DNA from: Luteolibacter sp.
GTDB taxonomy: Bacteria > Verrucomicrobiota > Verrucomicrobiia > Verrucomicrobiales > Akkermansiaceae
Length of the DNA: 32,933 nucleotides
Reading direction: 5' to 3'
Assembly: GCA_021298895.1 (NCBI GenBank)
Contig: JAJTHK010000112.1
Coordinates: forward strand, 1-32,933
Shown in pieces: positions 15,480-23,749 of the stretch (position 1 is its first letter; each line of letters starts with the position of its first letter). The notes beneath the pieces are model-generated. The model was not told the origin of the DNA and made no database searches. It saw only the letters and a list, made by a program, of their open reading frames with translations. The position numbers and the translations under genes were made by a program.

Positions 15480-17360
15480 TTATTCATCTAACAAAGGTAT
15501 ACTTAACTTAAGAACCGTCTCATCGGAGATACTGAAATATAAATTTTCAGATGATTTCTTTCCGAAAATTTTACCCGTAATTTTATTTGAGCCAAATACA
15601 ATCACTTCGGTTGCCTCGCCCGTTTCATCACCAAATTCATCTACCAAACGTTGCTTGATTTCAAAAGTCATCAATGGATTTTGAAGTGCCGACTTAGCTT
15701 CTTCATCCTCTTCATCAAGCCAATTTGTGACTTCCAATCCTTCAACAACACCCATTAAGAAATTCGCTTTAAGCGGATCCAAATTTGCTGATACATCTTT
15801 TCCTCCGCGTTTCGCTTTCCAACTATCATCCCTAACATCATAACTCAATTCGAATGGCTCAGATTGATTGTCTGATCGCTTCAAATATTTAAGATCAACG
15901 CGATTGAAAGAACCCAACCTCGCATGCCTCCATTCATGCTGACGTACTGCAATTTTCTCTAAAAATTTAACATCCAAAGACATGATGCTCACACCACCTT
16001 TCCGCATCGCAAACAGATTTCCTTTCTTATCCAGGCCGAAGTGAATGGCGAGTGATTGATGATTTGCCGCCAAGAAGACCAGCTTTAGAATAGGACGATC
16101 TAATCCCCATGGACTTAGATCTTCAGGTGCCGAATCCGTCACGAATAACAATGCACGAGCTTCGGTCACTGCTTTCAATAATTCAAAAAGACGCTGCTCG
16201 TTAGCGATCTGCTCCTTATTGCCTATCGTTACAATCCATGGTTCGGGCGGCTCTCTAGAGATCAATATAGTTGGCGAAGCAATGGATTCGATCGCAATTC
16301 CTCTAATTGAGGCGATATTCAGATTTGTCAGAGAAGATTCACGCAACTCATTCACTGTAAGTGGCAAATCCGAAATCGAAATTAGGTCCGGCTCTGATTT
16401 TAACGGTATTTCAAAAACCGTTTCTGGACGATCACTTACTATCGCTTGTGAAGTGCGCGCTGCGGGATCATCTGATGGAAATATTTTAAGAACCGATTCA
16501 TAATTAGATCCAAAGTCCGATATCGATATTTCCATCTTATTTGAACTAGTGCCCTCTGCTGTAAAGGTTACCTCGGATCGGTCACTTAATTTAATAGCTT
16601 GAAGCTCAAATAATTTCTCTAACAAACCTTTCATTATCGTTGGATCAGTCGCCAAATTGAGCGGCTTCACAATTCGCCATGGAGAACTTAGATTTTCGCG
16701 TCCTAATGTTAATTCACCTTCTGATGTCTTAATACGGATTTTTTGAAGATTTAGTGGATTAAAATAGAGCGGACGATGATCTCGAAGAAATTTATAATTG
16801 TCTTTAAATAAAGGTAAAATATCTCCCGCTGCTGCATAAACATGCGATTTCCTGGCGTTTTCTAAGGGAAGGAGATAAATGGTCGGTGCGGGGTTTGCAC
16901 CCTCATTCCGCGATAAATGCTCCCATGGTGTCCTCCGACCTAAGCGATAATATGCTATCATCTCGCCTTTAGAATTCTTGATGCATACATCATGGCGCGC
17001 TGTAACCAAGCCGGCCAACTCTGGGTCAAGCTTGTCGCGAGACACGCGATCTTCAGCTATCGTACTACTTGTGAATGCAATGATCGCCATCGCTGCGCGA
17101 AAATCCATCCTATCCTGCCATGGCTTGGTAGAGCGCCATCCAAGTGGCGTCTTGATAAAGGCAGCCTCAATCCCTTCAGATACTAGACTTATCGATGCAG
17201 CTTCATTTGGATCAAAATCAGGAAATATTCTCTCTCCAATCTCTACAGGTGGCTGCCCCAGCATGCGATGCAAATTCCCATCCCGAAGCTGCCACAGTGC
17301 CAGTGCACCCAATATGAGTGCAATGAAAGCTATCGTTAATGTGAAAAGAATAGAGCGCAC
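15480..17360 (-). CDS. DUF4340 domain-containing protein of a Gld-type ABC cluster
   Basis: 626 residues with one N-terminal transmembrane helix (about 5-24) and a large periplasmic part. It contains repeated DUF4340-like modules, with blocks such as KIRIKTSEGELTLGRENLSSPWRIVKPL and LSPWGLDRPILKLVF. It sits just after the GldG-like gene with an 18-base gap. DUF4340 proteins are regularly found with GldF/GldG-type ABC transporters, and the function is not established. The start is GTG (17358-17360), since no ATG fits before the signal anchor. It probably forms an envelope complex with the GldG-like protein and the permease. Confidence 0.85.
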   Translation of the reverse strand: MRSILFTLTIAFIALILGALALWQLRDGNLHRMLGQPPVEIGERIFPDFDPNEAASISLVSEGIEAAFIKTPLGWRSTKPWQDRMDFRAAMAIIAFTSSTIAEDRVSRDKLDPELAGLVTARHDVCIKNSKGEMIAYYRLGRRTPWEHLSRNEGANPAPTIYLLPLENARKSHVYAAAGDILPLFKDNYKFLRDHRPLYFNPLNLQKIRIKTSEGELTLGRENLSSPWRIVKPLNLATDPTIMKGLLEKLFELQAIKLSDRSEVTFTAEGTSSNKMEISISDFGSNYESVLKIFPSDDPAARTSQAIVSDRPETVFEIPLKSEPDLISISDLPLTVNELRESSLTNLNIASIRGIAIESIASPTILISREPPEPWIVTIGNKEQIANEQRLFELLKAVTEARALLFVTDSAPEDLSPWGLDRPILKLVFLAANHQSLAIHFGLDKKGNLFAMRKGGVSIMSLDVKFLEKIAVRQHEWRHARLGSFNRVDLKYLKRSDNQSEPFELSYDVRDDSWKAKRGGKDVSANLDPLKANFLMGVVEGLEVTNWLDEEDEEAKSALQNPLMTFEIKQRLVDEFGDETGEATEVIVFGSNKITGKIFGKKSSENLYFSISDETVLKLSIPLLDE

Positions 17361-17378
17361 GATGAAAATTTTGAATAC

Positions 17379-18929
17379 CTATGAACGCCTTGAGGAATAT
17401 ACTAGCCCACCAATTAGGAGAAATGCCAACGGTGCGAAAATTAGATTTAAGCGGTTGATAAATGACACTTGTGCCTGAAGTAAGGGTAATTTCCATGTGC
17501 CAATAGTTCGCGGAAGCATGCCAATCAAAGATTCTCGCATCACTAACCAATTCGATGAGGCAGCGAGAAAATCCATGTTTTCAGCACGTTGGCGGTTACT
17601 CTGTAAAAAGTCCGTATTCGATATTAATACCATACGCGAGGTCTCAGCTGCAAATCGATCATCATTTGCAGCCCCTCTTGTTACTGCAGCAGCGATATAA
17701 AGCGGCAGCGGATTATCTCTGACTGAATCATAGGTCTCACCCGCACTAATTTCTCCACTTTGATTTCCGAAATCTGACTCACCCCAATAACCATCCATCA
17801 CTTGGATCAGCGGCATCGGTGAAAGTTTACGAACCATCAAATCATCCGCGTTCTCACGGACTTCAATAGAAGATGAAGCTCCCTCAAAGACAGCAGATTG
17901 TCCCTCCAGCCCTTTTAAAAACGAAATGCCTGAAGTGAAATTTCCACGCACCGTTGTCGTTACCCGCATCTCTTCTTTCGTGATGACTCTATCCTTGCGT
18001 GGCGTCAGCCCTTTTGATCGCAAAAATTTTTTTAATTTAGGCGGACATTCTCCCGATTCCAATAAAATCAATAATGCAGCTTTAGGTGCGCTCCAATATG
18101 CCTCCAAAGTTGCAATCTCCTCATCCGTAAAATCATATGTCGGTGCGATTAGTGCGACGCCATTCACATCTACTGGGATCTCCTTCAAGCCAGCTAAATT
18201 CACAGGCTTAAGCTGGATGTTTTGGTAAAGAAGAACCTTAGAAAGATTATTCCATGGAGAATCTTCTCCATCCGCATCGACTCGAGATTTATCTGCTAGA
18301 AACAATAATGTCTTTGGCTTACCCTCAATACTTTCAACTAATCGCGAAGTCAGCAAATCCTCCCCTCGAAACTTATCCGGGCGACGCTGATCTTTTTCAT
18401 CCACCGCGTAGGTAATCATTTCCTCAACCAGTGCCAGTGTGATATGTGGATTGAGCGCAGGCGTTCCGGTTTGGGATTCAGTTGTTAGAGGAGTATCATC
18501 GGTTGGCCTCCCATCGATTAAAATCATATCGCGAATCAACTTCAAATTATAAGCCGCCGCAAACTGTTGAGCTCGATCTACAGCGCGAATTGGATCGATT
18601 ACTTCCAATTCAATTTTACCGCCTGATTGTCTCTCATACTCTTCCACTAGAACACGCACCCTTTCGTATATCGGCGAAGATCGACGAAACACCATAGTCA
18701 ACTTCACGGGCCGCTCGCGTTTGGATATCTCCTCACTTTTTATGTAATTCACTGACCAGCTTGATAGGCTGTAATCCGCAGCACGGGAGTAATCCACACG
18801 AGTGTAATTATGAGATGAAATATAATTCAAACATATCACCGCGAATAACAGCAGGGATATTTGCAGAACTGACAGAAACCCCATACCGAAGCGGTTTGGT
18901 CGAGATGAGCGATTCGATGATGATGCCAT
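17379..18929 (-). CDS. GldG-like ABC-type auxiliary protein
   Basis: 516 residues of the GldG/ABC_transp_aux family. There is an N-terminal transmembrane helix (about 19-39), a periplasmic domain with the characteristic IYERVRVLVEEYERQSGGKIELEVIDP stretch (about 87-113), a middle segment GVALIAPTYDFTDEEIATLEAYW (about 250-272) and a C-terminal helix (about 490-510). GldG is the partner of the GldF permease in gliding bacteroidetes. Relatives across many phyla form putative ABC exporters of unknown cargo. It lies 18 bases after the permease gene and 18 bases before DUF4340. No gliding-specific genes are near, so motility is not implied. Confidence 0.85.
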   Translation of the reverse strand: MASSSNRSSRPNRFGMGFLSVLQISLLLFAVICLNYISSHNYTRVDYSRAADYSLSSWSVNYIKSEEISKRERPVKLTMVFRRSSPIYERVRVLVEEYERQSGGKIELEVIDPIRAVDRAQQFAAAYNLKLIRDMILIDGRPTDDTPLTTESQTGTPALNPHITLALVEEMITYAVDEKDQRRPDKFRGEDLLTSRLVESIEGKPKTLLFLADKSRVDADGEDSPWNNLSKVLLYQNIQLKPVNLAGLKEIPVDVNGVALIAPTYDFTDEEIATLEAYWSAPKAALLILLESGECPPKLKKFLRSKGLTPRKDRVITKEEMRVTTTVRGNFTSGISFLKGLEGQSAVFEGASSSIEVRENADDLMVRKLSPMPLIQVMDGYWGESDFGNQSGEISAGETYDSVRDNPLPLYIAAAVTRGAANDDRFAAETSRMVLISNTDFLQSNRQRAENMDFLAASSNWLVMRESLIGMLPRTIGTWKLPLLQAQVSFINRLNLIFAPLAFLLIGGLVYSSRRS

Positions 18930-18947
18930 GATAATGAAATATTTGCG

Positions 18948-19700
18948 TTATGGACGCCAGCGGCGCAAATCAATCACTTGATGCGTGAGAAATAAGAAAA
19001 AAAATGTTAGAGACAGATAGTAAACCACTGGCTTCGTATCAAGCAGGCCGTTGGCAAAATAATGCAGATGCTTTTGCGAGGAAATATAATGAAACATTCC
19101 AGCGCCGGAAAATGACTCACCCCAAATGATCGTCACGAAGCCGAGGAAATAAAGCATCACCAAAGCCGTGATAGTAATAATCCCCGCTACAATCTGACTG
19201 GATGTCAAAGCTGAAGCCAAGCAACCGATCGCAGTGAACGCACAACCCATCAAAAATATAATCAGAAAACTTCCCCACAACGCGCCCTCGGAATAAGCCG
19301 GCGGAATATCCGTTAGCCATGAAAAGGCTTTAATCTGAAAAAATGCCGGAATCCACAAGATCACATAAAAGATCATCGCCGCAAAATATTTGGACAAAAC
19401 CACCTGCCAGGTCCGGACCGGCGCAGTCAGTAATGTTTCCAAAGTTCCACTACGCTCTTCATCCGCGAAAAGCCGCATTGTGATTAACGGAAAAATAAAG
19501 ATGAAATAAAACCAAAATAGCGGATTATGAAAAACCACGTAAACTAAGCTGTCCTTTACCGGCGTATCTCGAAAGCCCTTCATCGCCGATGACAGGGAAA
19601 GCCCCTGCATCAACACCACAAATGCCAGCACCACCCAGCCAAAGGGGGTCAGAAAATAGGTATTGAGTTCTTTTCTCGTGAGAATCCGAAGTATGCGCAT
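18948..19700 (-). CDS. ABC-2 type transporter permease (GldF-like)
   Basis: A 250-residue inner-membrane protein with six hydrophobic helices. It begins MRILRILTRKELNTYFLTPFGWVVLAFVV, the usual start of ABC-2 permeases in which the R/K-E-L helix precedes TM1. The segment ITMRLFADEERSGTLETLLTAPVRTW (about 73-98) is the conserved coupling-helix region. It should pair with an ATPase, but none is present in this window on either side. It is followed by the GldG-like gene in the same direction. Confidence 0.9.
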   Translation of the reverse strand: MRILRILTRKELNTYFLTPFGWVVLAFVVLMQGLSLSSAMKGFRDTPVKDSLVYVVFHNPLFWFYFIFIFPLITMRLFADEERSGTLETLLTAPVRTWQVVLSKYFAAMIFYVILWIPAFFQIKAFSWLTDIPPAYSEGALWGSFLIIFLMGCAFTAIGCLASALTSSQIVAGIITITALVMLYFLGFVTIIWGESFSGAGMFHYISSQKHLHYFANGLLDTKPVVYYLSLTFFFLFLTHQVIDLRRWRP

Positions 19701-19761
19701 CTGGGAAGAGATTGAACGCCTAAGTCGATTCGTCCAACCCAGAAATGCATCTTATGCGAAC

Positions 19762-20184
19762 TTACTTCCTTAACTCATCCCTCCATACGGGACGTTCTTG
19801 TCCTACAGGTATTGGCGGCGGATTTACCCCCAACAATGGCTTCTCCCCCCGCTCCCGCAGTTTTGCAAAGATCGCCATGTTTAAAAAGTGCATCAAACCC
19901 AACACCAACAAGACCACCCCGATCTTGCTGCTCAAGGCCTCAAATATCCCCGTCGTTCCCACCACAAGCTTTTCTAATTTCAAAAACAAAATCACAAATC
20001 CGAGATTCACCAAATAAAACCCTACCAAAAGCAAATGATTCACGCTGTCCGCCAATTCCTCATTCTCCTCAAAACAACTCACTAAGAATACCCTGCCGTT
20101 CTTGTGCAGGGTGCGGGCTACCCAAATCGTTACTGGGACTGCGATGGCTAGATAGATGGCGTAGGTAATGACAGTTTCGTTCAT
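19762..20184 (-). CDS. Small integral membrane protein of unknown function
   Basis: 140 residues with three hydrophobic helices: about 5-23, 48-68 and 85-107. Between the first two is FLVSCFEENEELADSVNHLLLVGFYLVNLGFV, which recalls a conserved family of uncharacterised integral membrane proteins in other phyla, where the pattern is NG-RxFL--F----ELADSVNxLL-VGFYLxNLG. The polar tail ends PVWRDELRK. The ATG at 20184 is the only good start. It lies 61 bases upstream of the permease gene and could head that operon. Function unknown. Confidence 0.75.
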   Translation of the reverse strand: MNETVITYAIYLAIAVPVTIWVARTLHKNGRVFLVSCFEENEELADSVNHLLLVGFYLVNLGFVILFLKLEKLVVGTTGIFEALSSKIGVVLLVLGLMHFLNMAIFAKLRERGEKPLLGVNPPPIPVGQERPVWRDELRK

Positions 20185-20359
20185 GATATTTTTTCCTTTC
20201 GATTACACAATACTTTCAGAATTTATTGAAAATAAGAAAAATATTTAACAGCATAAAAAAATGCCCTCCATCCAAAACACACCCCAGCTTAGATAGTTAA
20301 ACCTTCAATATGTTAGCTCTACAATGGTCAAATGCTGTCCATCTGCTCGCTCTTTTTAT

Positions 20360-20388
20360 TTGACCCAAGGCCAATATCTTTCAATATC
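20360..20388 (+). promoter_or_regulatory. Possible sigma-70-type promoter of the TonB-system operon
   Basis: TTGACC (20360-20365), a 17-base spacer and AATATC (20383-20388) resemble -35 and -10 elements; the -10 is poor. The spacing is right and the position, 50 bases before the start of the DUF3450 gene, is suitable. The rest of the 254-base gap between 20184 and 20439 is AT-rich and holds no gene that I can see. Confidence 0.35.
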
Positions 20389-20399
20389 ACCTCCCCGAG

Positions 20400-20416
20400 T
20401 TGAGACTTAATCTCAA
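20400..20416. promoter_or_regulatory. Palindromic operator candidate upstream of the TonB-system operon
   Basis: TTGAGACTTAATCTCAA is a 17-base near-perfect palindrome (arms TTGAGA and TCTCAA, one mismatch inside). It lies just downstream of the predicted promoter and 23 bases before the ATG at 20439. A repressor bound here would block initiation or early elongation. It is not a classical Fur box, so the regulator is unknown. Confidence 0.4.
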
Positions 20417-20438
20417 TAAGCATTATCAAAGTCGTGCC

Positions 20439-21173
20439 ATGTCCCGCATCCTTTTAACCATCTCATTCTTGAGCATTTCACTCGTGCATGCGGAACCAGA
20501 AGACGCTGCCGTCGTCGAACTCCGTGAAACGATTTCCAAAGTCGTCGATGTCCAGACGACTGAGTCTGAAGAGCGGCTCAATTGGAAAGCGCGCAAAGAC
20601 GAATTCGCAGCCTTACTCGACCTACAAACTCGCGAACTCAAACTCTTGGATGAAGAACTGAATAAAGCTGGCCAATCCGCTCCCAGCCATGCGGAAGCGA
20701 CCGAGGAAATTAAAACCGAAATCGCTGCCCTGAAACAAGCACGCAGCCTTGCCACCGAGGCGGTTTCCAGAAATCTCCCTCGCGTTACCAGCCTCGCAAA
20801 ACGTTTTCCCCAACCCCTGCTTAAAGAGGCCGAAATTGAGATCGCCACTCTTGCTGCATGGAAGCCAACCGATGAGCCGCGCGATGCCTTACGATCTATT
20901 CTTGCACTACTCGCAAAGGCCGAGCAATTCAACCGACGCTTCACCCGATCTATCGAAGTCCATGATGGCCGCGAGGTGAAAGTTCTCTACCTCGGCCTCG
21001 CACAAGCGTATTACATGGATCTAAAAGATCAGGCTGGCATCGGCCAACCTGGAGCGAATGGATGGGAATGGAAATCGAAACCTGAAATCCGCTCTGAACT
21101 CAATGCGGCATTCGAAACTCTCGATAAGAAACGTCCCCCAACCATGGTCATCTTACCCTTGGAAATCCGCTAA
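20439..21173 (+). CDS. DUF3450 family periplasmic protein of the TonB system
   Basis: 244 residues from the ATG at 20439; the frame opens 13 codons earlier, but the signal peptide MSRILLTISFLSISLVHA starts here. The mature protein begins with a long coiled coil (about 25-110) and ends with a globular part holding the DUF3450 signature VKVLYLGLAQAYYMDL (about 183-198) and a final MVILPLEIR. In many Gram-negative bacteria this gene opens a cluster with two ExbB-like proteins, ExbD, TonB and a TPR protein, exactly as here. Its role in that complex is not established. The next gene starts 12 bases after its stop. Confidence 0.88.
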   Translation: MSRILLTISFLSISLVHAEPEDAAVVELRETISKVVDVQTTESEERLNWKARKDEFAALLDLQTRELKLLDEELNKAGQSAPSHAEATEEIKTEIAALKQARSLATEAVSRNLPRVTSLAKRFPQPLLKEAEIEIATLAAWKPTDEPRDALRSILALLAKAEQFNRRFTRSIEVHDGREVKVLYLGLAQAYYMDLKDQAGIGQPGANGWEWKSKPEIRSELNAAFETLDKKRPPTMVILPLEIR

Positions 21174-21185
21174 CCTGCAACGACC

Positions 21186-22562
21186 ATGTTCCTTTCCAAT
21201 CTAACATTTTTTCGTCTTTGCATTCTGGCCTTTGTGCTTGGCGTAACTTCTCTACAGGCACAAAACGAAATTCCTGCCGCACTCAAACAAGCGGAAAACG
21301 ATCTCAAGCAAGCCATCGCCGATCTCGAAAAAACCCGCCAAGCGATCGCCACTGAGAAACCGAAACTCACCGAAGATTTCAGAAAAATCGAAAAAGATTT
21401 GTTAGAAAAACGCAGACTGGTTCGCATCGCCCGCCTGAGCAAAGATGATCGCGCCCAAGAACTCCGGCAGCTTCAAACCGATCTCTCCACACGCCGCCAA
21501 GACGCCAACTATCTTTCAAGCCTTCTCAAAGATCATGCGTTGAAAACCACCACGCTCTCCAGCCCCGGCTCACCAAATCTCAAAATTAATCCCACAATCA
21601 TCGCCGCTGAAATGGATAATCCATCCAGTTCGTTGCAAGAACGTCTCGCGATTCTCGACGCATCCGTCACCCATCTCGAACAACTCCTTGGAGGCTCTAC
21701 TGCTCCTGGAAAAGCCGCTGATCCTTCCGGAAACATCGCCGAAGGCACATTCGCAGCAGTAGGCCCTGTTTCTTATTTCCTCTCAGAAAATAAAACTTCA
21801 GGCGGTGATGTCATTCCATCTAAGACCGGCGAAATCCCCCATTACATCCCAGGCAACGAGTCGAATGTATCTGCACTCATCAGCGGCACTTCCACCACTC
21901 TTCCACTCGACCCCACAGGAGGAAACGCCCGCGCGATGGATGAAATCGACGGCGGCTTCATCGACATGGTCAACAAAGGCGGCCTCTGGGTTTGGCCTAT
22001 CATGTTCCTTGCACTGCTCTCACTCGCCTTTGGTTTGGTGAAACTTGCACAATTCTCCCGCTTCCGCGAACCGACGGATGCATGGGTCACCGCTATCCTC
22101 GCCGCACTCCGCACAGGAGATCGCGATAAAGCCCTGCAACTCGCCAGCGAACGCAATCACCCAGCTGGTGTCGTCTTGGCTAAACTCATTACCGTTTCGG
22201 AAAACTCCACCGACCTTGTTGAAGAAACTCTCTACGAACAACTCATGTCCGTGCAAAGCAAAGCATCCTCGCTACTCTCCGTGATCGCAATCACCGCAGC
22301 AACTTCTCCGCTCCTCGGTTTGCTCGGCACCGTTTCTGGAATGATCGCCACCTTCAACCTCATCACCCTCTTTGGCTCAGGCGACCCCAAACCTCTTGCC
22401 GGCGGTATCTCTGAAGCGCTCATCACCACCCTTTTCGGCCTCGTCGTAGCTATCCCAGCCCTCATCCTCCACGCCTTCTTATCACGCCGCGCACAAGGCA
22501 TTGTTCAAACTACCGAACGCCTCGGCCTCTCCTTCGTCAACGGCCTGCGAGCTAAACTTTAA
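21186..22562 (+). CDS. ExbB/TolQ/MotA-family proton channel with N-terminal coiled coil
   Basis: 458 residues, roughly twice a normal ExbB. Order: signal peptide (about 1-26, ending LQAQ), periplasmic coiled coil (about 30-130), a linker, the first MotA/ExbB transmembrane helix GGLWVWPIMFLALLSLAFGLV (about 264-284), and then the channel domain with LLSVIAITAATSPLLGLLGTVSGMIATF and GISEALITTLFGLVVAIPALI in the C-terminal 100 residues. These two helices are the conserved proton-channel pair of ExbB and MotA. It works with ExbD to convert proton-motive force into TonB movement. It is the larger of two ExbB proteins, typical of TonB2-like systems. The last codons run into an AT-rich spacer related to the repeats downstream. 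Confidence 0.9.
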   Translation: MFLSNLTFFRLCILAFVLGVTSLQAQNEIPAALKQAENDLKQAIADLEKTRQAIATEKPKLTEDFRKIEKDLLEKRRLVRIARLSKDDRAQELRQLQTDLSTRRQDANYLSSLLKDHALKTTTLSSPGSPNLKINPTIIAAEMDNPSSSLQERLAILDASVTHLEQLLGGSTAPGKAADPSGNIAEGTFAAVGPVSYFLSENKTSGGDVIPSKTGEIPHYIPGNESNVSALISGTSTTLPLDPTGGNARAMDEIDGGFIDMVNKGGLWVWPIMFLALLSLAFGLVKLAQFSRFREPTDAWVTAILAALRTGDRDKALQLASERNHPAGVVLAKLITVSENSTDLVEETLYEQLMSVQSKASSLLSVIAITAATSPLLGLLGTVSGMIATFNLITLFGSGDPKPLAGGISEALITTLFGLVVAIPALILHAFLSRRAQGIVQTTERLGLSFVNGLRAKL

Positions 22563-22693
22563 TTTTTAAACTCTAAACCTCAATTTCTTCAATAAGAACG
22601 CACCACTACGTCACTCTGATTTCTGTTTAGATTCCCCTAGCAACACACTACTCCCATCTCTTCCTTGAGATTTAAAGTTTAACGTTTAAAATT

Positions 22694-23245
22694 TTGAAGC
22701 ACGCCATCCAACAAACCCTGCACGAAGGCGGACTCACGCTCTGGGCCCTGCTGGCACTGACGGTTGCAATATACTCCATTCTTTTTAAAGTTTGGAGAAT
22801 GCTTTCATCTACTAGAAATGCAGTATCCGAGAAAAAATGGGCAACTCCAACTTTAGTGGACAAAGCTCTACCATGGGAAAGACAATTGCCCACGTCGCGT
22901 GAAATTCAAAGATCTTACGCCTCGTTCGAACTTGATCAAATGGCACGCGTGGAACGTCGATTACCATTCCTAGCTGTCCTCATTGCATCCGCACCTTTGC
23001 TCGGTCTCCTCGGAACAGTTGCAGGAATGTTAGTGACATTTGCCGGCATGGCCGCAGGCAATGATGCGCCCATCGACACTATCTCATCGGGAATTTCCAC
23101 TGCGCTCGTTACGACCGAAGCCGGGTTAGTGATCGCGATCCCCGCAGCATTTATCCTCGCCCTACTCAAACGCCAAACCGAAACCACTCACCTCGAACTA
23201 CAAAAGCAGCTCCACGCACGCCTAGCCGAAAACTCTAAACTCTAA
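22694..23245 (+). CDS. exbB: Second ExbB/TolQ-family proton channel
   Basis: A 183-residue inner-membrane protein with three transmembrane helices in normal ExbB arrangement. LTLWALLALTVAIYSILFKVW forms TM1; the pair PLLGLLGTVAGMLVTFAGM and ISTALVTTEAGLVIAIPAAFIL forms TM2-TM3. The start is TTG at 22694, because an in-frame stop lies just upstream and the first downstream ATG would remove TM1. A 131-base gap from exbB1 contains AT-rich sequence but no gene. The final residues NSKL and the stop are encoded by the AACTCTA repeat that starts at 23231. With ExbD and TonB it forms the energising complex at the inner membrane. Confidence 0.9.
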   Translation: MKHAIQQTLHEGGLTLWALLALTVAIYSILFKVWRMLSSTRNAVSEKKWATPTLVDKALPWERQLPTSREIQRSYASFELDQMARVERRLPFLAVLIASAPLLGLLGTVAGMLVTFAGMAAGNDAPIDTISSGISTALVTTEAGLVIAIPAAFILALLKRQTETTHLELQKQLHARLAENSKL

Positions 23246-23251
23246 ACTCTA
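23231..23251. repeat. Heptamer tandem repeat AACTCTA x3 over the exbB stop codon
   Basis: Three perfect copies of AACTCTA occupy 23231-23251, followed by degraded copies (AATCTCA, AATTAAA). The repeat supplies the last residues and TAA stop of exbB. Related AT-rich TAAACTCTAAA strings occur after exbB1 (22567-22579) and before tonB. It is too short for a CRISPR and has no spacers. Confidence 0.75.
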
Positions 23252-23271
23252 AATCTCAAATTAAAATGCAT

Positions 23272-23309
23272 CTCTGCGACCCTCCGCGACCTCTGCGGCT
23301 TTGCGGTGT
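23272..23309. repeat. Short CTCTGCGAC-type intergenic repeat
   Basis: Four adjacent degenerate units (CTCTGCGAC, CCTCCGCGAC, CTCTGCGGC, TTTGCGGTG) precede exbD. From memory, GC-rich CTCTGCG units like these are scattered between genes in Verrucomicrobiota and other environmental bacteria. They take up most of the 88-base gap between exbB and exbD. The function is unknown. Confidence 0.6.
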
Positions 23310-23333
23310 AAAATTTAGAACCCGACCAAACTA

Positions 23334-23738
23334 ATGCGAAGATTCCGTCACAGCACGAACACAGAAAACAGCAGCAGCATCGATATCTCGCCGCTGATCG
23401 ATGTCGTGTTCCTTCTGCTGATTTTCTTTATCGTCACTACAGTATTCGTTAAAGAAACTGGAGTCGAAATTTCGAAGCCGCGCGCCGCATCCTCAGAAGA
23501 TCTTGATCGACAGGCAATCCTCATCGCGGTCACTACAGAATCCCGCGTATGGCATGGAGGACGTGAAATCGGACAAGACGGAGTTCGTGCAGTAGTTGCC
23601 GCACTGTTAGAAGAAATCCCAGATTGTCCTGTCATTATCCGTGCCGATGCCACCGCACCCACCGAGGCCACCGTCCGCGTCATCGACTCCGCAAAACTTG
23701 CTGGAGCCACTTCCGTCTCACTTGCCACAGAGAGGTAA
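23334..23738 (+). CDS. exbD: ExbD/TolR-family biopolymer transport protein
   Basis: A 134-residue protein with one N-terminal transmembrane helix (about 22-41) inside SSIDISPLIDVVFLLLIFFIVTTVF. The Asp in PLIDVVF (D23) is the proton-carrying residue conserved in ExbD and TolR. The rest is a periplasmic domain that ends SAKLAGATSVSLATER. It forms the proton channel with the two ExbB proteins. It is preceded by a repeat-filled gap and followed after 12 bases by tonB. Confidence 0.92.
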   Translation: MRRFRHSTNTENSSSIDISPLIDVVFLLLIFFIVTTVFVKETGVEISKPRAASSEDLDRQAILIAVTTESRVWHGGREIGQDGVRAVVAALLEEIPDCPVIIRADATAPTEATVRVIDSAKLAGATSVSLATER

Positions 23739-23749
23739 ACTTTAAATTT

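Noticed and set aside
23231-23309. CRISPR-like array
   Set aside because: The repeated units are 7-10 bases, adjacent and without spacers. No cas genes are nearby.
23624-23749. ATG-started N-terminal extension of tonB
   Set aside because: It overlaps exbD and encodes a Cys/His/Arg-rich sequence. The signal anchor begins after the TTG at 23750.
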